A DNA stretch of 64,000 nucleotides from Kitasatospora sp. NBC_01266 (GTDB taxonomy: Bacteria; Actinomycetota; Actinomycetes; Streptomycetales; Streptomycetaceae): positions 1,488,001-1,552,000 of the forward strand of contig NZ_CP108458.1 of assembly GCF_036242395.1 (NCBI RefSeq). Direction: 5' to 3'. Positions 1 to 7,608 of the stretch are shown here, one piece after another. Each line of letters starts with the position of its first letter. Within the stretch, counting starts at the first letter, position 1. Under the pieces are notes generated by a model that saw nothing but the letters and a program-made list of their open reading frames with translations, did no database searches and had not been told where the DNA came from. The position numbers were made by a program, and so were the translations under genes.

Positions 1-983
1 GCGTTCTGGTACGGGGCCCGGTCCAGTTGCGTGTACTGCTTCGCCGCGCCGACGAGTGCGGAGATGCGGTGCGTGGCGTCGTCGATCTCGTTCAGCAGCA
101 GTTCGGTCTCAACCGTGCAGCCCAGCCAGTTCAGGGCGCTGCCGAGCATGTCCTCGGGCAGGGCCGCGGCGATCCGGTTGAGCCAGTCGGTGCCCAGGTT
201 CGCCTGGACGAGGACCGGCGCCAGCTGCCGGCCGTCCTCGATGCCGTGCTCCTCCAGCCAGTCGCCGAGCTCGTCCTCGTGGTCCGCGGCCTGCAGCGGG
301 CTGAGCGGCTGGGCCTGGCCGATCCGGCCGACGGTCATGTCCGTGAGCTCGCCCAGCCGGGCCAGGTCCTCGCCTCGGTGCGGTCCGGCCGCGAGTTCGC
401 CGAACTCGCGGCGTACCGCGGCGATGCGTTCCCGCAGTGCGGCGGCGGCGCGCACCGCGGCGGCAGCAGGGTTGTTGAGCTCGTGGGTGAGCCCGGCGGT
501 CGCCGAACCGAGCGCCAGCAGCCGCTCGCGCTGGCCGACCGCCTCCTGGGTGTTCTTGAACCCGAAGAACAGGCCCTCCAGCAGGTGGACGGCCATGGGG
601 AACCAGCCGCGCATGATCTGCGCGAACGCCTCCGCGGGCAGCACGAAGAACCGGGACCGCTCGGTCACCCGCATCGAGTTGTTGTACACCTGGGGCACCT
701 GGTCGCCGAGGTACGCCTGGAAGGCCCCGGCATAGACGCCGGGCGCGGACGTGCGGCTGAAGTCCACCTCCTGGCCGCCGACGGTGCGCGAGAGGATCAC
801 GGTTCCCTGGAACAGCACGTACAGGTTCGCGGCCGGATCGCCTTCCCGGTACACCGGGCCCGGGTCGAACCACTCCACGTGGCCGTCGCGGCACAGCCGC
901 GCCAACTGGTCGGACCCCAGCTTCTCGAACAGGAACAGCGAACGCAGCTCGCCCTCCTCGCACCGCACCGGGCCGCCGGTCAT
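1..983 (-). CDS. Cyclic-nucleotide-binding-domain sensor histidine kinase (C-terminus cut by window edge)
   Basis: The visible 327 residues begin with a cyclic-nucleotide-binding-like (cNMP/Crp-type) domain, roughly residues 8-125, with the typical run 'GDPAANLYVLFQG'. A dimerisation helix follows with an H-box-like stretch 'ATAGLTHELNNPAAAA' near residue 165, the expected phospho-acceptor histidine of a HisKA-type kinase. The ATPase domain would lie beyond the left edge. The ATG overlaps the stop of the upstream receiver/reductase gene by 4 bases (ATGA), so the two are translationally coupled. Kinases of this architecture are commonly paired with the fused receiver-thioredoxin-reductase found here, which suggests a redox- or ligand-sensing pair acting in the cytoplasm. 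The ligand and output are not known. The catalytic core cannot be checked because of the truncation. Confidence 0.8.
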   Translation of the reverse strand, partial: MTGGPVRCEEGELRSLFLFEKLGSDQLARLCRDGHVEWFDPGPVYREGDPAANLYVLFQGTVILSRTVGGQEVDFSRTSAPGVYAGAFQAYLGDQVPQVYNNSMRVTERSRFFVLPAEAFAQIMRGWFPMAVHLLEGLFFGFKNTQEAVGQRERLLALGSATAGLTHELNNPAAAAVRAAAALRERIAAVRREFGELAAGPHRGEDLARLGELTDMTVGRIGQAQPLSPLQAADHEDELGDWLEEHGIEDGRQLAPVLVQANLGTDWLNRIAAALPEDMLGSALNWLGCTVETELLLNEIDDATHRISALVGAAKQYTQLDRAPYQN

Positions 984-2656
984 GACTGCTCCAGATAGCG
1001 GTGCACGAGCATGACGGCCATGGCACCCTCGCCGACCGCGGAGGCGACCCGCTTGGCGGACTCGGCGCGGGCGTCCCCCGCCACGAAGACCCCGGGCACG
1101 TCCGTCTCCAGATGGTACGGCGGCCGGTCCAGCGCCCATCCGGCCGGCGGGCGCCCGTCGGCCGTCAGGTCGGGGCCGGTGGGGAGGAAGCCGTGCGAGT
1201 CCCTGGTCACCGTGCCGTCCAGCCAGTCGGTCATGGGGGCCGCGCCGATGAACACGAACATCCACTGCGCGTCGACCTCTTCGGTCTCCCCGCTCACGGT
1301 GTTGCGCAGGGTCAGCCCCTCCAGATGCTCCTTGCCGTGGACGGCCGCCACGACCACGTCGGTGCGTACCGAGATCGTGGGGGCGTCCTCGACGCGCTGC
1401 AGCAGGTAGTGCGACATGGAGGCCGACAGCGACGGGCCGCGCACCAGCAGGGTGACCGACTTGGCGCCCCGGGCCAGGAACGTCGCGGCCTGGCCGGCGG
1501 AGTTCGCGCCGCCGACGATGTACACGTCGTGGTCCTGGCAGGCGGCGGCCTCGGTCAGCGCCGAGCCGTAGTACAGACCGCGCCCGGTCATCTCGGCCGC
1601 TCCCGGCACGTCCAGTTGCCGGTAGGACACGCCGGTCGCGAGGATCACGCAGTGCGCCGAGACGGTGGAGCCGTCCGAGAACCGCAGTGTGCGGGCGGCG
1701 CCGTTCACCTCCAGGGCGGTGACCTCGCGCGCCGTCAGCATCTCGGCGCCGAACTTCGCCGCCTGCCGGCGGGCCCGATCCGTGAGCTGCGCGCCGGAGA
1801 CGCCGTCGGGGAAGCCGAGGTAGTTCTCGATCCGTGAGCTCTGGCCCGCCTGGCCCCCGGTCGCCGAGCGCTCGACCAGGACCGTCCGCAGCCCCTCCGA
1901 GGCGCCGTACACGGCCGCGCCCAGTCCCGCGGGCCCGCCGCCGACGATGACGAGGTCGTAGAAGTCGGCCGCCGGTGTCGTCGAAAGACCCACCCGCGTG
2001 GCCAGCTCCCGTTCCTCCGGCTCGACGAGCGTCGCGCCGTCGGGAGTGACCACGAGTGGCAGCCGGAGCCCGTCCTGCCCCGCGGCGGAGAGCAGCCTGC
2101 GGCCCTCCGGCTCGTCGGAGTTGTACCAGCGGTAGGGCACCTGGTTGCGGGCCAGGAACTCCCGGATCTGCGAGGACTGCGCCGACCAGCGGTGCCCGAC
2201 GACTTTGATGGTGCCCGCCGTCCGGCCGTCGGTGGCCCGCCAGGACTCCAGCAGATCGTCCACCACGGGGTAGAGCTTCTCCTCCGGCGGCTCCCACGGC
2301 TTGAGCAGGTAGTGGTCGAGGTCGACGACGTTGATGGCGTCGATCGCCGCGTCGGTGTCGGCGTAGGCGGTCAGCAGCACCCGCCGCGCGCCGGGGAACA
2401 GGTCCAGGGCCTGCTCCAGGAACTCGATGCCGTCCATCTGCGGCATCCGGTAGTCGGCCAGGATCATCGCGACCGGGGTACCCCGCAGCTTCAGCTCCCC
2501 CAGGGCGTCGAGCGCCGCCGCGCCCGACTCGGCACGCACGATGCGGTACACGTCGCCGTAGCGGCGGCGCAGGTCGCGCGCGACGGCCCGGGACACCGCG
2601 GGATCGTCGTCCACGGTCAAGATCACGGTCCGTGCCGCGTCGGTGGTCTCCGCCAT
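980..2656 (-). CDS. Fused response regulator / thioredoxin-reductase-like FAD oxidoreductase
   Basis: 558 residues. The N-terminal receiver domain (about 8-140) has the acidic pocket 'VDDDP' (15-19), a likely phospho-acceptor Asp68 in 'ILADYRMP', and the conserved Lys in 'LLKPW'. Residues about 148-225 look like a thioredoxin/glutaredoxin-fold insert without a CxxC. From about 232 to the end there is a thioredoxin-reductase-type flavoprotein: FAD motif GGGPAG (239-244), 'TGGQAGQSS', an NAD(P)H motif 'IVGGANSAGQAA' and a C-terminal 'GVFVAGDAR'. The redox-active CxxC that true thioredoxin reductases carry before the second Rossmann motif is not present; that stretch reads 'TEAAACQDHD'. The gene is therefore likely a phosphorylation-controlled oxidoreductase rather than an ordinary TrxB. 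It overlaps the kinase gene by ATGA. Confidence 0.88.
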   Translation of the reverse strand: MAETTDAARTVILTVDDDPAVSRAVARDLRRRYGDVYRIVRAESGAAALDALGELKLRGTPVAMILADYRMPQMDGIEFLEQALDLFPGARRVLLTAYADTDAAIDAINVVDLDHYLLKPWEPPEEKLYPVVDDLLESWRATDGRTAGTIKVVGHRWSAQSSQIREFLARNQVPYRWYNSDEPEGRRLLSAAGQDGLRLPLVVTPDGATLVEPEERELATRVGLSTTPAADFYDLVIVGGGPAGLGAAVYGASEGLRTVLVERSATGGQAGQSSRIENYLGFPDGVSGAQLTDRARRQAAKFGAEMLTAREVTALEVNGAARTLRFSDGSTVSAHCVILATGVSYRQLDVPGAAEMTGRGLYYGSALTEAAACQDHDVYIVGGANSAGQAATFLARGAKSVTLLVRGPSLSASMSHYLLQRVEDAPTISVRTDVVVAAVHGKEHLEGLTLRNTVSGETEEVDAQWMFVFIGAAPMTDWLDGTVTRDSHGFLPTGPDLTADGRPPAGWALDRPPYHLETDVPGVFVAGDARAESAKRVASAVGEGAMAVMLVHRYLEQS

Positions 2657-2742
2657 GGTTCACCGCCCAGACTGTCGCGGGGCCGGAGAGGCAACAACTC
2701 CTCCAGTGTGCTCGCCGAGACGCGGTACGGCCCGATGTCGCC

Positions 2743-2782
2743 GGGCCGTCGGGCCGTCGGGCCGTCGGGCCGTCGGGCCGGG
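2743..2782. repeat. Tandem 8-bp repeat (GGGCCGTC)
   Basis: Four exact head-to-tail copies of GGGCCGTC (2743-2774) followed by a decayed copy. They sit in the 263-base gap between the reductase start and the small winged-helix gene. Probably replication slippage; no function is evident. Confidence 0.85.
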
Positions 2783-2919
2783 CGTCGGGTTGCGGCCTTG
2801 CGTAGAACACCGGCCGGGGCCTCGAGCGTTCGGTCCGAACTGGGCGGGGCGGGGCGGTGCGGCCTGGGGGCCGGGAGCGGAGTTGGGAGGTGTGCCGGTC
2901 CCGGGCGAGAATGAGGCCC

Positions 2920-3141
2920 ATGAACGAGAACACCCCCGACGCACCCACCTCGGCCATCGAGAGACGAGACCAGCTCCTTCAGGCGATACGGCAGGACGGC
3001 GGCGCCTGGGACTGGGTGCGCGCCCGCACAAGCTATGTGGTCGAGCCCGACCCGCGCACCGTGCGGCGGGACCTGGAGCAGCTGCGCAAGTCGGGCGCGA
3101 TCTACCGCGACCGGGAGACGGGGAAGTACCAGGCCGCTTAG
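2920..3141 (+). CDS. Small winged-helix-like hypothetical protein
   Basis: A 73-residue acidic/basic protein. Its centre, 'AIERRDQLLQAIRQDGGAWDW', is followed by 'RTVRRDLEQLRKSGAIYRDRETGKYQA'. The second stretch looks like the recognition helix and wing of a DeoR/winged-helix fold (helix, 'G-x-I-Y-R', beta hairpin). Two close in-frame ATGs exist (2911 and 2920). 2920 is chosen because GAGG lies just upstream, but 2911 has a GGGCGAGA ahead of it and is equally possible. It is transcribed away from the redox pair and may bind DNA, possibly as a partner of a larger regulator. No specific family was recognised. Confidence 0.55.
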   Translation: MNENTPDAPTSAIERRDQLLQAIRQDGGAWDWVRARTSYVVEPDPRTVRRDLEQLRKSGAIYRDRETGKYQAA

Positions 3142-3144
3142 CCG

Positions 3145-3175
3145 CTTAGTACGCCTCAGTACGCCTCAGTACGCC
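3145..3175. repeat. Tandem 10-bp repeat (ACGCCTCAGT)
   Basis: Two exact copies of ACGCCTCAGT (3151-3170) flanked by partial copies, directly after the stop of the winged-helix gene. Likely slippage. Confidence 0.8.
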
Positions 3176-3199
3176 GGCGGCGGTTCCCCGCGCAGCGAC

Positions 3200-3322
3200 G
3201 GCATGTAGGCAGGGTTCAAGTCGATCCTCGGACACCAGCAGAGACCCCACTTCCGGTGGGGTTTTCTGTTTCCAGGCCCTGGGCGTGACCAACCACGTGA
3301 CCATCAGGATCAGGAACGGGCT
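3200..3322 (+). repeat. Direct repeat copy A: tRNA-3'-end-like sequence plus terminator (candidate attachment site)
   Basis: GGTTCAAGTC at 3213-3222 has the form of a tRNA T-loop. CCTCGGACACCA at 3226-3237 has the form of an acceptor 3' strand, discriminator and CCA. Both are followed by a GC hairpin and T-run (3245-3265) and about 55 further shared bases. A second copy lies at 26950-27080; the two match at most positions, with a few substitutions and small indels, from GGCATGT through 'AGGATCAGGA'. No 5' half of a tRNA is present at either copy. Tyrosine-recombinase elements of actinomycetes commonly insert in tRNA 3' ends, so this is read as an attachment-site relic. The parent may be a tRNA-Leu-type gene, judged from memory of the acceptor sequence. 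Confidence 0.6.
3244..3265 (+). terminator. Intrinsic terminator in repeat copy A
   Basis: CCCCAC, a five-base loop, then GTGGGG followed by TTTT. It is the same hairpin as in copy B and is placed as expected just after a tRNA 3' end. Confidence 0.75.
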
Positions 3323-3367
3323 GGACCAGACCGGACAGCCCTGTGCGTGCCGACAACGCTGTCCCCC

Positions 3368-3430
3368 TATGCGACCTGCGTGTATTCGTGGATGAGACCG
3401 CCAAGGCGGTCGCGCCGGATGACACGCGAT
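3368..3430 (-). pseudogene. Transposase C-terminal scrap
   Basis: On the minus strand this short stretch reads 'VIRRDRLGGLIHEYTQVA' and then a stop. That resembles the C-terminal tail of integrase-core (DDE, IS3/IS481-like) transposases of Streptomyces. No catalytic part remains upstream, where the sequence runs into the HINT remnant. It is a relic only. Confidence 0.4.
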
Positions 3431-3488
3431 TGATCATTGGCGGCGGGCAGTGCGGGCGGGCCGACACCGTCGGGGCATTGTTGTCCTC

Positions 3489-3611
3489 ACAGAACGGTTG
3501 GTGCTGCGTGGAGGTGAGGGTACCCGTGGTAGACGTCTCCGAGTCCTCGCCCGTAGCCGGGTTGTCCACGGTGAAGGTCAGATCTGTGAAGGCCTGGTCG
3601 TCCGGAATGAC
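3489..3611 (-). pseudogene. HINT-domain remnant of an RHS-type toxin
   Basis: The minus strand encodes 'VIPDDQAFTDLTFTVDN' and, 20 residues later, 'TLTSTQHQPF'. The intact HINT domain of the large RHS toxin in this window has 'ITPNDTQFTDLTFATD' and 'AITSTQHHPYW' in the same order and frame, with a longer linker between them. Only this 40-residue piece survives; neither the RHS barrel nor a toxin tip is attached. It marks an earlier RHS/HINT gene or a recombination scar next to repeat copy A. Confidence 0.55.
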
Positions 3612-3726
3612 AGGCAGGCACCGGGCGCGGACGGGCTGCGGGCCGGGCGGTGCGGGTCGGCTGATGGTCAGTCAGCCGCTGGGGTCGTAGGGTTGAGGGC
3701 AGAAGCTCGACAGGGAGGGGTGCACG

Positions 3727-4131
3727 GTGGATCCGGTTTCAGTGAGCATGCTGCTCGCGGCGTTCGCGGGCGGGGCCGGCGGCGAGGCGGGCAAGCAGGC
3801 GCTGGAGGGGGCCTGGAAGCTGGTGCGGCGGCCGTTCCAGCGACCCGCGCACCTGCCGGTCGCGAGTAGCGGGGAGGCGGAGCTCGTCGCGCTGGAGCAG
3901 GCGCCCGCCGATCCGGCGCTGGCCCAGCAGTTGAGCATGGCACTGGGGATGCGGGCGGCGATGGACCCGGAGTTCGCCAGTGAGCTGACCGCCTGGGAGG
4001 GCCAGGCGAAGTTGGTGCGGATCGAGAACAGCACGGTGTACAACAACACGATCAACGGCGGCATCCACGGAATGACGATCCAGGCCGGGAGGATCAACCA
4101 CGTCTACAACCAGACAGAAGCCAAGAGCTGA
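3727..4131 (+). CDS. Small hypothetical protein with an 'NTINGGIHGMTIQAGRI' C-terminus
   Basis: 134 residues from a GTG start that has a strong ribosome site (GGGAGGGG) six bases upstream. The N-terminus 'MLLAAFAGGAGGEAGKQALEGAW' is a small-residue amphipathic or membrane-associating helix. The C-terminus 'VYNNTINGGIHGMTIQAGRI' recurs, as far as I recall, in small actinomycete proteins near conflict or effector genes. It has no catalytic motif. The gene stands alone, flanked by a degraded RHS scrap on the left and a 19-bp perfect hairpin plus a transposase remnant on the right. Function unknown. Confidence 0.65.
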   Translation: MDPVSVSMLLAAFAGGAGGEAGKQALEGAWKLVRRPFQRPAHLPVASSGEAELVALEQAPADPALAQQLSMALGMRAAMDPEFASELTAWEGQAKLVRIENSTVYNNTINGGIHGMTIQAGRINHVYNQTEAKS

Positions 4132-4201
4132 CGTGGTGCCAGAAAGCGCAACAGGGCGCCCGGCCCCCTGGACGTGTGGTCAATTCCGAGCCCTCTTTCG
4201 T

Positions 4202-4246
4202 GACGTCGGCTCCCAAGACCCGGTTGTGGTCTTGGGAGCCGACGTC
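4202..4246 (+). terminator. 19-bp perfect inverted repeat, probable terminator
   Basis: GACGTCGGCTCCCAAGACC (4202-4220) is followed after a seven-base loop by its exact complement (4228-4246). It lies 70 bases after the stop of the small gene above and before a transposase remnant. The T-tract is weak. It could also be an old mobile-element end. Confidence 0.55.
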
Positions 4247-4303
4247 GTCGTTTGGGGAGGATGTCAGATGTTGAAGTTCCACCCGCGGTTGGACGCTCTC
4301 CGT

Positions 4304-4495
4304 CTACGCCGCGAGGGTGTGACCTTGTAGGTGCCGTTGCCGGATCTCGAGTGGCGTGAGGTAGCCCCAATCGGGGTGCCCGCGTGGACGCCTGTGGTTA
4401 CAGCAGGTCTCGATGAACGCGAAGACCTCAGCGCGGGCGGGGCGGTGGCACGGTCCGGCCAGACCAGCGTGCCGATCTCTTCCTTCCATGGTCGG
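4304..4495 (-). pseudogene. IS3-family transposase (orfB) C-terminal remnant, frameshifted
   Basis: The minus strand encodes 'RAEVFAFIETCCNHRRP' and then 'GYLTPLEIRQRHLQGHTLAA' before a stop. This is the familiar C-terminal end of IS3-type integrase-core transposases ('AEVFAFIETWYNRRR...GYLTP'). Just upstream another frame gives 'EEIGTLVWPDRATA', the expected preceding segment, so a small indel near 4440 has shifted the frame. The DDE catalytic domain is absent. Confidence 0.7.
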
Positions 4496-4567
4496 CCGCG
4501 TCAAGAACCAGCGCCTGGCCACAGTCGGCTACGTCTGGGGGTGAGGGACCGCGGCGATGGCGACGGT

Positions 4568-5494
4568 TCACTGGGTACGGGCCGGATCGGCTTCTCGGTC
4601 GACGTCAACCTGGGCTCCGGCGATCCTGCCGTTGGCAATCGCACGTAGGAACGCCTTTCTGTCCGTCAGCGGAACAGAAGGATCCTCCTTGGCTGCCAGC
4701 CCGACCACGTTCGACACCAGACTCGTGAAGGCGGTCTCCAGATTGGACTGGTCGTCCGCGAGCTGATGGATCTTCGGAAGCCCGAACGTCGCCGGCGGCA
4801 CGACGAGCAGCGTGACGCTGCTCCGCGCAGTCAGGAGATCCGCCACGCCTGGATCCGCCCCACCGGATCCGCCCGAACCGATGAAGACGCCAGCACTGGA
4901 AACCGCCTTGCGCCCAGGGACGCCGACGACCGCGTTCAGAGCGCCCTGCGGCGTCAGGAGCACCCTCCACTCCGGCGCCTTTGGCAGGTCGGCCAGCCCG
5001 GTCACGACGGAGAGGCGCTCGAAGCCGTCCTGCTCGACCAGCGCCTCGAGGACGTCGCTGACCGCAGTGACCGTCCCATCGGCCTCCTCATGGAAGATGA
5101 TCCCGGTGTTCTGCAGCTCTACAACGAGCACCAGGTGCTCCGCTCCGTCGGCCGCCGGAACCCTCTCGAAGAAGTAGAACCCGTGGCCGATCTGTTGCCC
5201 GAACCACCGGCCGTCGGCGCGATCCCGCTCGGCGCTGTCCATCTCGACCAACTGGGATGGTGCACATAGCGGGTGGCTGAGCGTGTAGGTGAACTGATCC
5301 TCTGTGTCGGTCACGCGGCAGACGATCAGGTTCGCGGGTTCGATGCGAAGGTCGATGGTCTGCCCGCACTCATCGCAACGCTGGTACGGCGCAAAGGTGA
5401 AGGCCGCACACAGGCGCTTCCAGTCCCTGTCAGGAATCGCGGCGCGCACCTCCTCCGCAACGGTCACGGTGGGCATCATCTCACCGGTATCCAA
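4568..5494 (-). CDS. Hypothetical protein with an N-terminal CxxC
   Basis: Up to 308 residues. The first start is TTG at 5494, but in-frame ATGs at 5479 and 5476 are also plausible, so the N-terminus is uncertain. Residues around 40 carry 'CDECGQ', a single CxxC that might bind metal, and the middle contains alternating beta segments such as 'EHLVLVVELQNTGIIFHE'. There is no signal peptide, membrane segment or recognisable catalytic motif. The C-terminal third ends with 'DRKAFLRAIANGRIAGAQ'. GC content is lower than in the housekeeping-like flanks. It is isolated between transposase remnants, which suggests arrival with the accessory island. Function not recognised. Confidence 0.6.
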   Translation of the reverse strand: MDTGEMMPTVTVAEEVRAAIPDRDWKRLCAAFTFAPYQRCDECGQTIDLRIEPANLIVCRVTDTEDQFTYTLSHPLCAPSQLVEMDSAERDRADGRWFGQQIGHGFYFFERVPAADGAEHLVLVVELQNTGIIFHEEADGTVTAVSDVLEALVEQDGFERLSVVTGLADLPKAPEWRVLLTPQGALNAVVGVPGRKAVSSAGVFIGSGGSGGADPGVADLLTARSSVTLLVVPPATFGLPKIHQLADDQSNLETAFTSLVSNVVGLAAKEDPSVPLTDRKAFLRAIANGRIAGAQVDVDREADPARTQ

Positions 5495-5799
5495 AGGTCA
5501 TAACCCTATTCAACCGCATGCCGAGATCCGTAACAGAGAGATAGAGAATTCTGCGCAACGCGACGTCCTTTCAGTGGCGTCGCCAAGTTGTTGATGGTGC
5601 GCCTGGTCGCGGGTGAGTCGGAGATCGTGGCGTTGCAAGCTCAGGCTACCGCGGGCACGGTGTCACGCCGGTGACACAGTCCCAGAAGGCGAAGCGGATG
5701 ATCATCCCAGTGCGGCAGGGGGGTGCGGTCATCAGGAACGGCAGTACCCCGGCGCCCTTTGCGCTTCACCGGGCCGACGGGATGCGGCTGACCTGTTCG

Positions 5800-6077
5800 C
5801 CACCGGCACCCCGATCACGCGCCTGGGGCCGCGGCGCCGCCAGCGCGCCCCCGCCGAGGACCGCCGCATTCGCGCCGCCTGCGACACCGGCCTGCGTAAC
5901 CCGCCCTGCACGACACCGCCCAGAACCGCACCCGGCTGGAGATCGTCCGGGCTCGCGCTCGACCTGCTGGCCTGAACGCCCATGCTCGCCCCGACCGGCC
6001 AGCCGGCCAGTGGGAACCCAAACGCCTGCGGCTGCGGCTGTTCTCCGCCTCCATCCAGTCCATCGCGATTTCATAAG
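5800..6077 (+). pseudogene. IS1380-like transposase C-terminal relic with multiple lesions
   Basis: In successive frames the plus strand reads 'EDRRIRAACDTGLRN', 'LHDTAQNRTRLEIV', 'GLALDLLA' followed by a TGA where the family has a Trp codon, 'TPMLAPTG', and 'QWEPKRLRLRLFS'. This follows the order of the C-terminal part of IS1380-type transposases ('IRAARDTGLRNLPLHDTAQN...ALDLLAWMPMLALTG...WEPKRLRLRLF'). At least two frameshifts and one nonsense change separate the pieces. Confidence 0.55.
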
Positions 6078-6404
6078 TGCCCTTCTCCTGCTGCGTCTGA
6101 CAGGCTGGCCGGAGAGCACGCTGCCCTGCGGCCAGCCCGAACAAATCGCATGCTGCGAGGGCTGACCAGTACACCGGATCACTGCCGCCAGCGGTTCGCG
6201 GTTGTTCTAGCTTCGAAGACAGTTCCTCTGGCCATCACCGCCCCGAGGACCAGCATCCCAATGGCTGGCGAGGCGACCTGGCCGCCCACAAGCACATTGG
6301 TACTGCCGGTCGAGGTCACCTGGTACGTGCCCAGCGTGCCGCCACCCCTTGCATAGACCCGAGGGGGCGGGCCCATCAGTGATGGACCTGCCCCCTCGTC
6401 TGTC
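6078..6404. other. Intergenic stretch with no supported gene
   Basis: Apart from the hairpin at its right end, I see no coding region I can support between the IS1380-like relic and the first immunity-like gene. The part from 5495 to about 5800 is similarly empty apart from a short GTGACA-type dyad near 5661-5676. Confidence 0.5.
6361..6397 (-). terminator. GC-rich hairpin terminator after the 6405-6875 gene
   Basis: A 17-bp near-perfect inverted repeat (two mismatches) with a three-base loop, lying directly downstream of the minus-strand gene ending at 6405. Equivalent hairpins follow two other genes of this array. Confidence 0.75.
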
Positions 6405-6875
6405 TTACGCCGGATGCAGAGTGACGCCCTGGGCAGTGAGCTCCCGCTCCTTCTCCCTGACAAGGCCGACAAGTTCGCCGACTGCCATGGGAAGCGACCG
6501 GCTGATCACAAAGGACAGACCGCTGTGCACCCGCACCCGCTCGGAGAGCGTCAGCCCCGGCGGGATCCGCGGGATCCGACCGCGTGCGGCCGCGATCACC
6601 GACTCGCTCACCGCGCGGTCCGGGACACGCGGGCTCTGGCGACGCTCGAAGTCCTCCAGCAGCCCGGCCTCACTGGTACCGTCCATGGCCAGATAGCGGT
6701 CCAACAGTACCTTGAAGACCTCAGCCAGGATCGACACTTGGTCCAGCTCATTCGGGACGTCGCCGAACCGGCCGGCGTAATGCCGCCCGACTTCCACCTC
6801 GTCAGTCAACTCGGCAACCAGCCACCGACCAACCAGCGAATCCGGTTCGGCGGCCCGGCCTTTCAGATGCTTCAA
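6405..6875 (-). CDS. Array paralogue 1: probable immunity-type small protein
   Basis: 156 residues from a TTG start preceded by GGGGAGG. It is a soluble, charged, mostly helical protein with no membrane segment or catalytic motif. It is clearly paralogous to the product of 8326-8817. Shared landmarks, in order, are 'GRWLV', 'GxVPxExxQ', 'LLxRYLAxxGTSExGLL', 'RGRIPRIPP'/'LGRIPRVPP', 'LVREKExELT' and a C-terminal 'LHPA'. Weaker similarity to the 7114-7608 product is seen at 'SLxGRWL' and the C-terminus. It is the last of four related minus-strand genes lying downstream of an orphan HINT-linked toxin tip. That arrangement is typical of immunity-gene arrays in polymorphic-toxin loci. The immunity role is inference; no named family was recognised. 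Confidence 0.65.
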   Translation of the reverse strand: MKHLKGRAAEPDSLVGRWLVAELTDEVEVGRHYAGRFGDVPNELDQVSILAEVFKVLLDRYLAMDGTSEAGLLEDFERRQSPRVPDRAVSESVIAAARGRIPRIPPGLTLSERVRVHSGLSFVISRSLPMAVGELVGLVREKERELTAQGVTLHPA

Positions 6876-7074
6876 GGCGCCTCCCCATCCACTTATCTGC
6901 CATGCCCTTCAGCTCTCTGCACACCCGCAAGACGAAGCAGCGCCGGCGATCAAGCCCATCCCAAGCGCCCGACCAACACGGACGCCATTTCCGGCACACA
7001 CACCGTCAGGAGGTCAGGCGCTGGCCCAGGAACCACCGCCGCTGCAACCCGTAGCGTCTCCTGGCGGCCGCTCA

Positions 7075-7106
7075 GAGAGGTGGGCCACCGGGGTGGCCCA
7101 CCTCTC
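7075..7106 (-). terminator. Perfect 15-bp hairpin after the 7114-7608 gene
   Basis: GAGAGGTGGGCCACC, two bases, then the exact complement. It lies a few bases beyond the stop of the minus-strand gene and probably terminates it. Confidence 0.8.
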
Positions 7107-7113
7107 AGGCGAA

Positions 7114-7608
7114 CTACGGCGCGATCAGCTGAACGCCGCTGGAAGCCACCCAGTCCTCGGCCTCGACCACCAGCCGCGTGACCTGCTCGGGCGCAAGCCC
7201 CTTCTCGCGAATGATCGCGGCAACGAACCCGCCGCGGATCCTGGTCGCCAAGTCTTGATCGATTCCCGACAAGGAGACACTTTCCTCCCCGAGGGCGTGC
7301 CGGATCAACGCCTCGGCCTCCAACCGGCCGAACCGCACGGACCGGTCCATGGCCATCACAATGGCCGCGACGTAGTCCGAAATGTCGCGCACCGGCTGGC
7401 CGGGCATGAAGCGCATCGCCACGAGCCGCATGAAGAGCCTGTCACTGATCGCGGACTGAGAGTTGCCTTGCTCCATCGTCAACTTTCCCAGCGGTTCGCC
7501 GTAATGCTCGATCAGCTCCGGCGGCCCGTAAAGCAGGGCGAGCAGCCACCGGCCGTAGAGCGACCTCGGCTCCGGCTTCGCCCGGCGGAAGTGACGCCGC
7601 CATTTCAT
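7114..7608 (-). CDS. Array paralogue 2: probable immunity-type small protein
   Basis: 164 residues from the ATG at 7608, which overlaps the stop of the upstream gene as ATGA and has GAGGTGG just ahead. A GTG at 7614 is the alternative start. After a basic N-terminus 'KWRRHFRRAKPEP' comes 'SLYGRWLLALL', matching 'SLLGRWLV' in the other array members. The region 'LEAEALIRHALGEE' resembles 'REAEAFIRAELNGE' in the upstream gene, so all four genes of the array appear related, some distantly. It has no enzyme motif and is predicted cytoplasmic. The coupling to its neighbour suggests the two proteins are made together, perhaps as partners. Role inferred from context only. Confidence 0.62.
   Translation of the reverse strand: MKWRRHFRRAKPEPRSLYGRWLLALLYGPPELIEHYGEPLGKLTMEQGNSQSAISDRLFMRLVAMRFMPGQPVRDISDYVAAIVMAMDRSVRFGRLEAEALIRHALGEESVSLSGIDQDLATRIRGGFVAAIIREKGLAPEQVTRLVVEAEDWVASSGVQLIAP

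Noticed and set aside
3216..3569. A 117-residue minus-strand gene covering the HINT fragment and repeat copy A
   Set aside because: Only the first 26 residues resemble HINT; the rest runs antisense through the repeat and terminator, so it is treated as a remnant.
6179..6472. A 97-residue minus-strand gene containing 'GTYQVTSTGSTNVLVGG'
   Set aside because: The C-terminal half looks mildly protein-like but the frame passes through the 6361-6397 hairpin and overlaps the end of the paralogue gene; support is insufficient.
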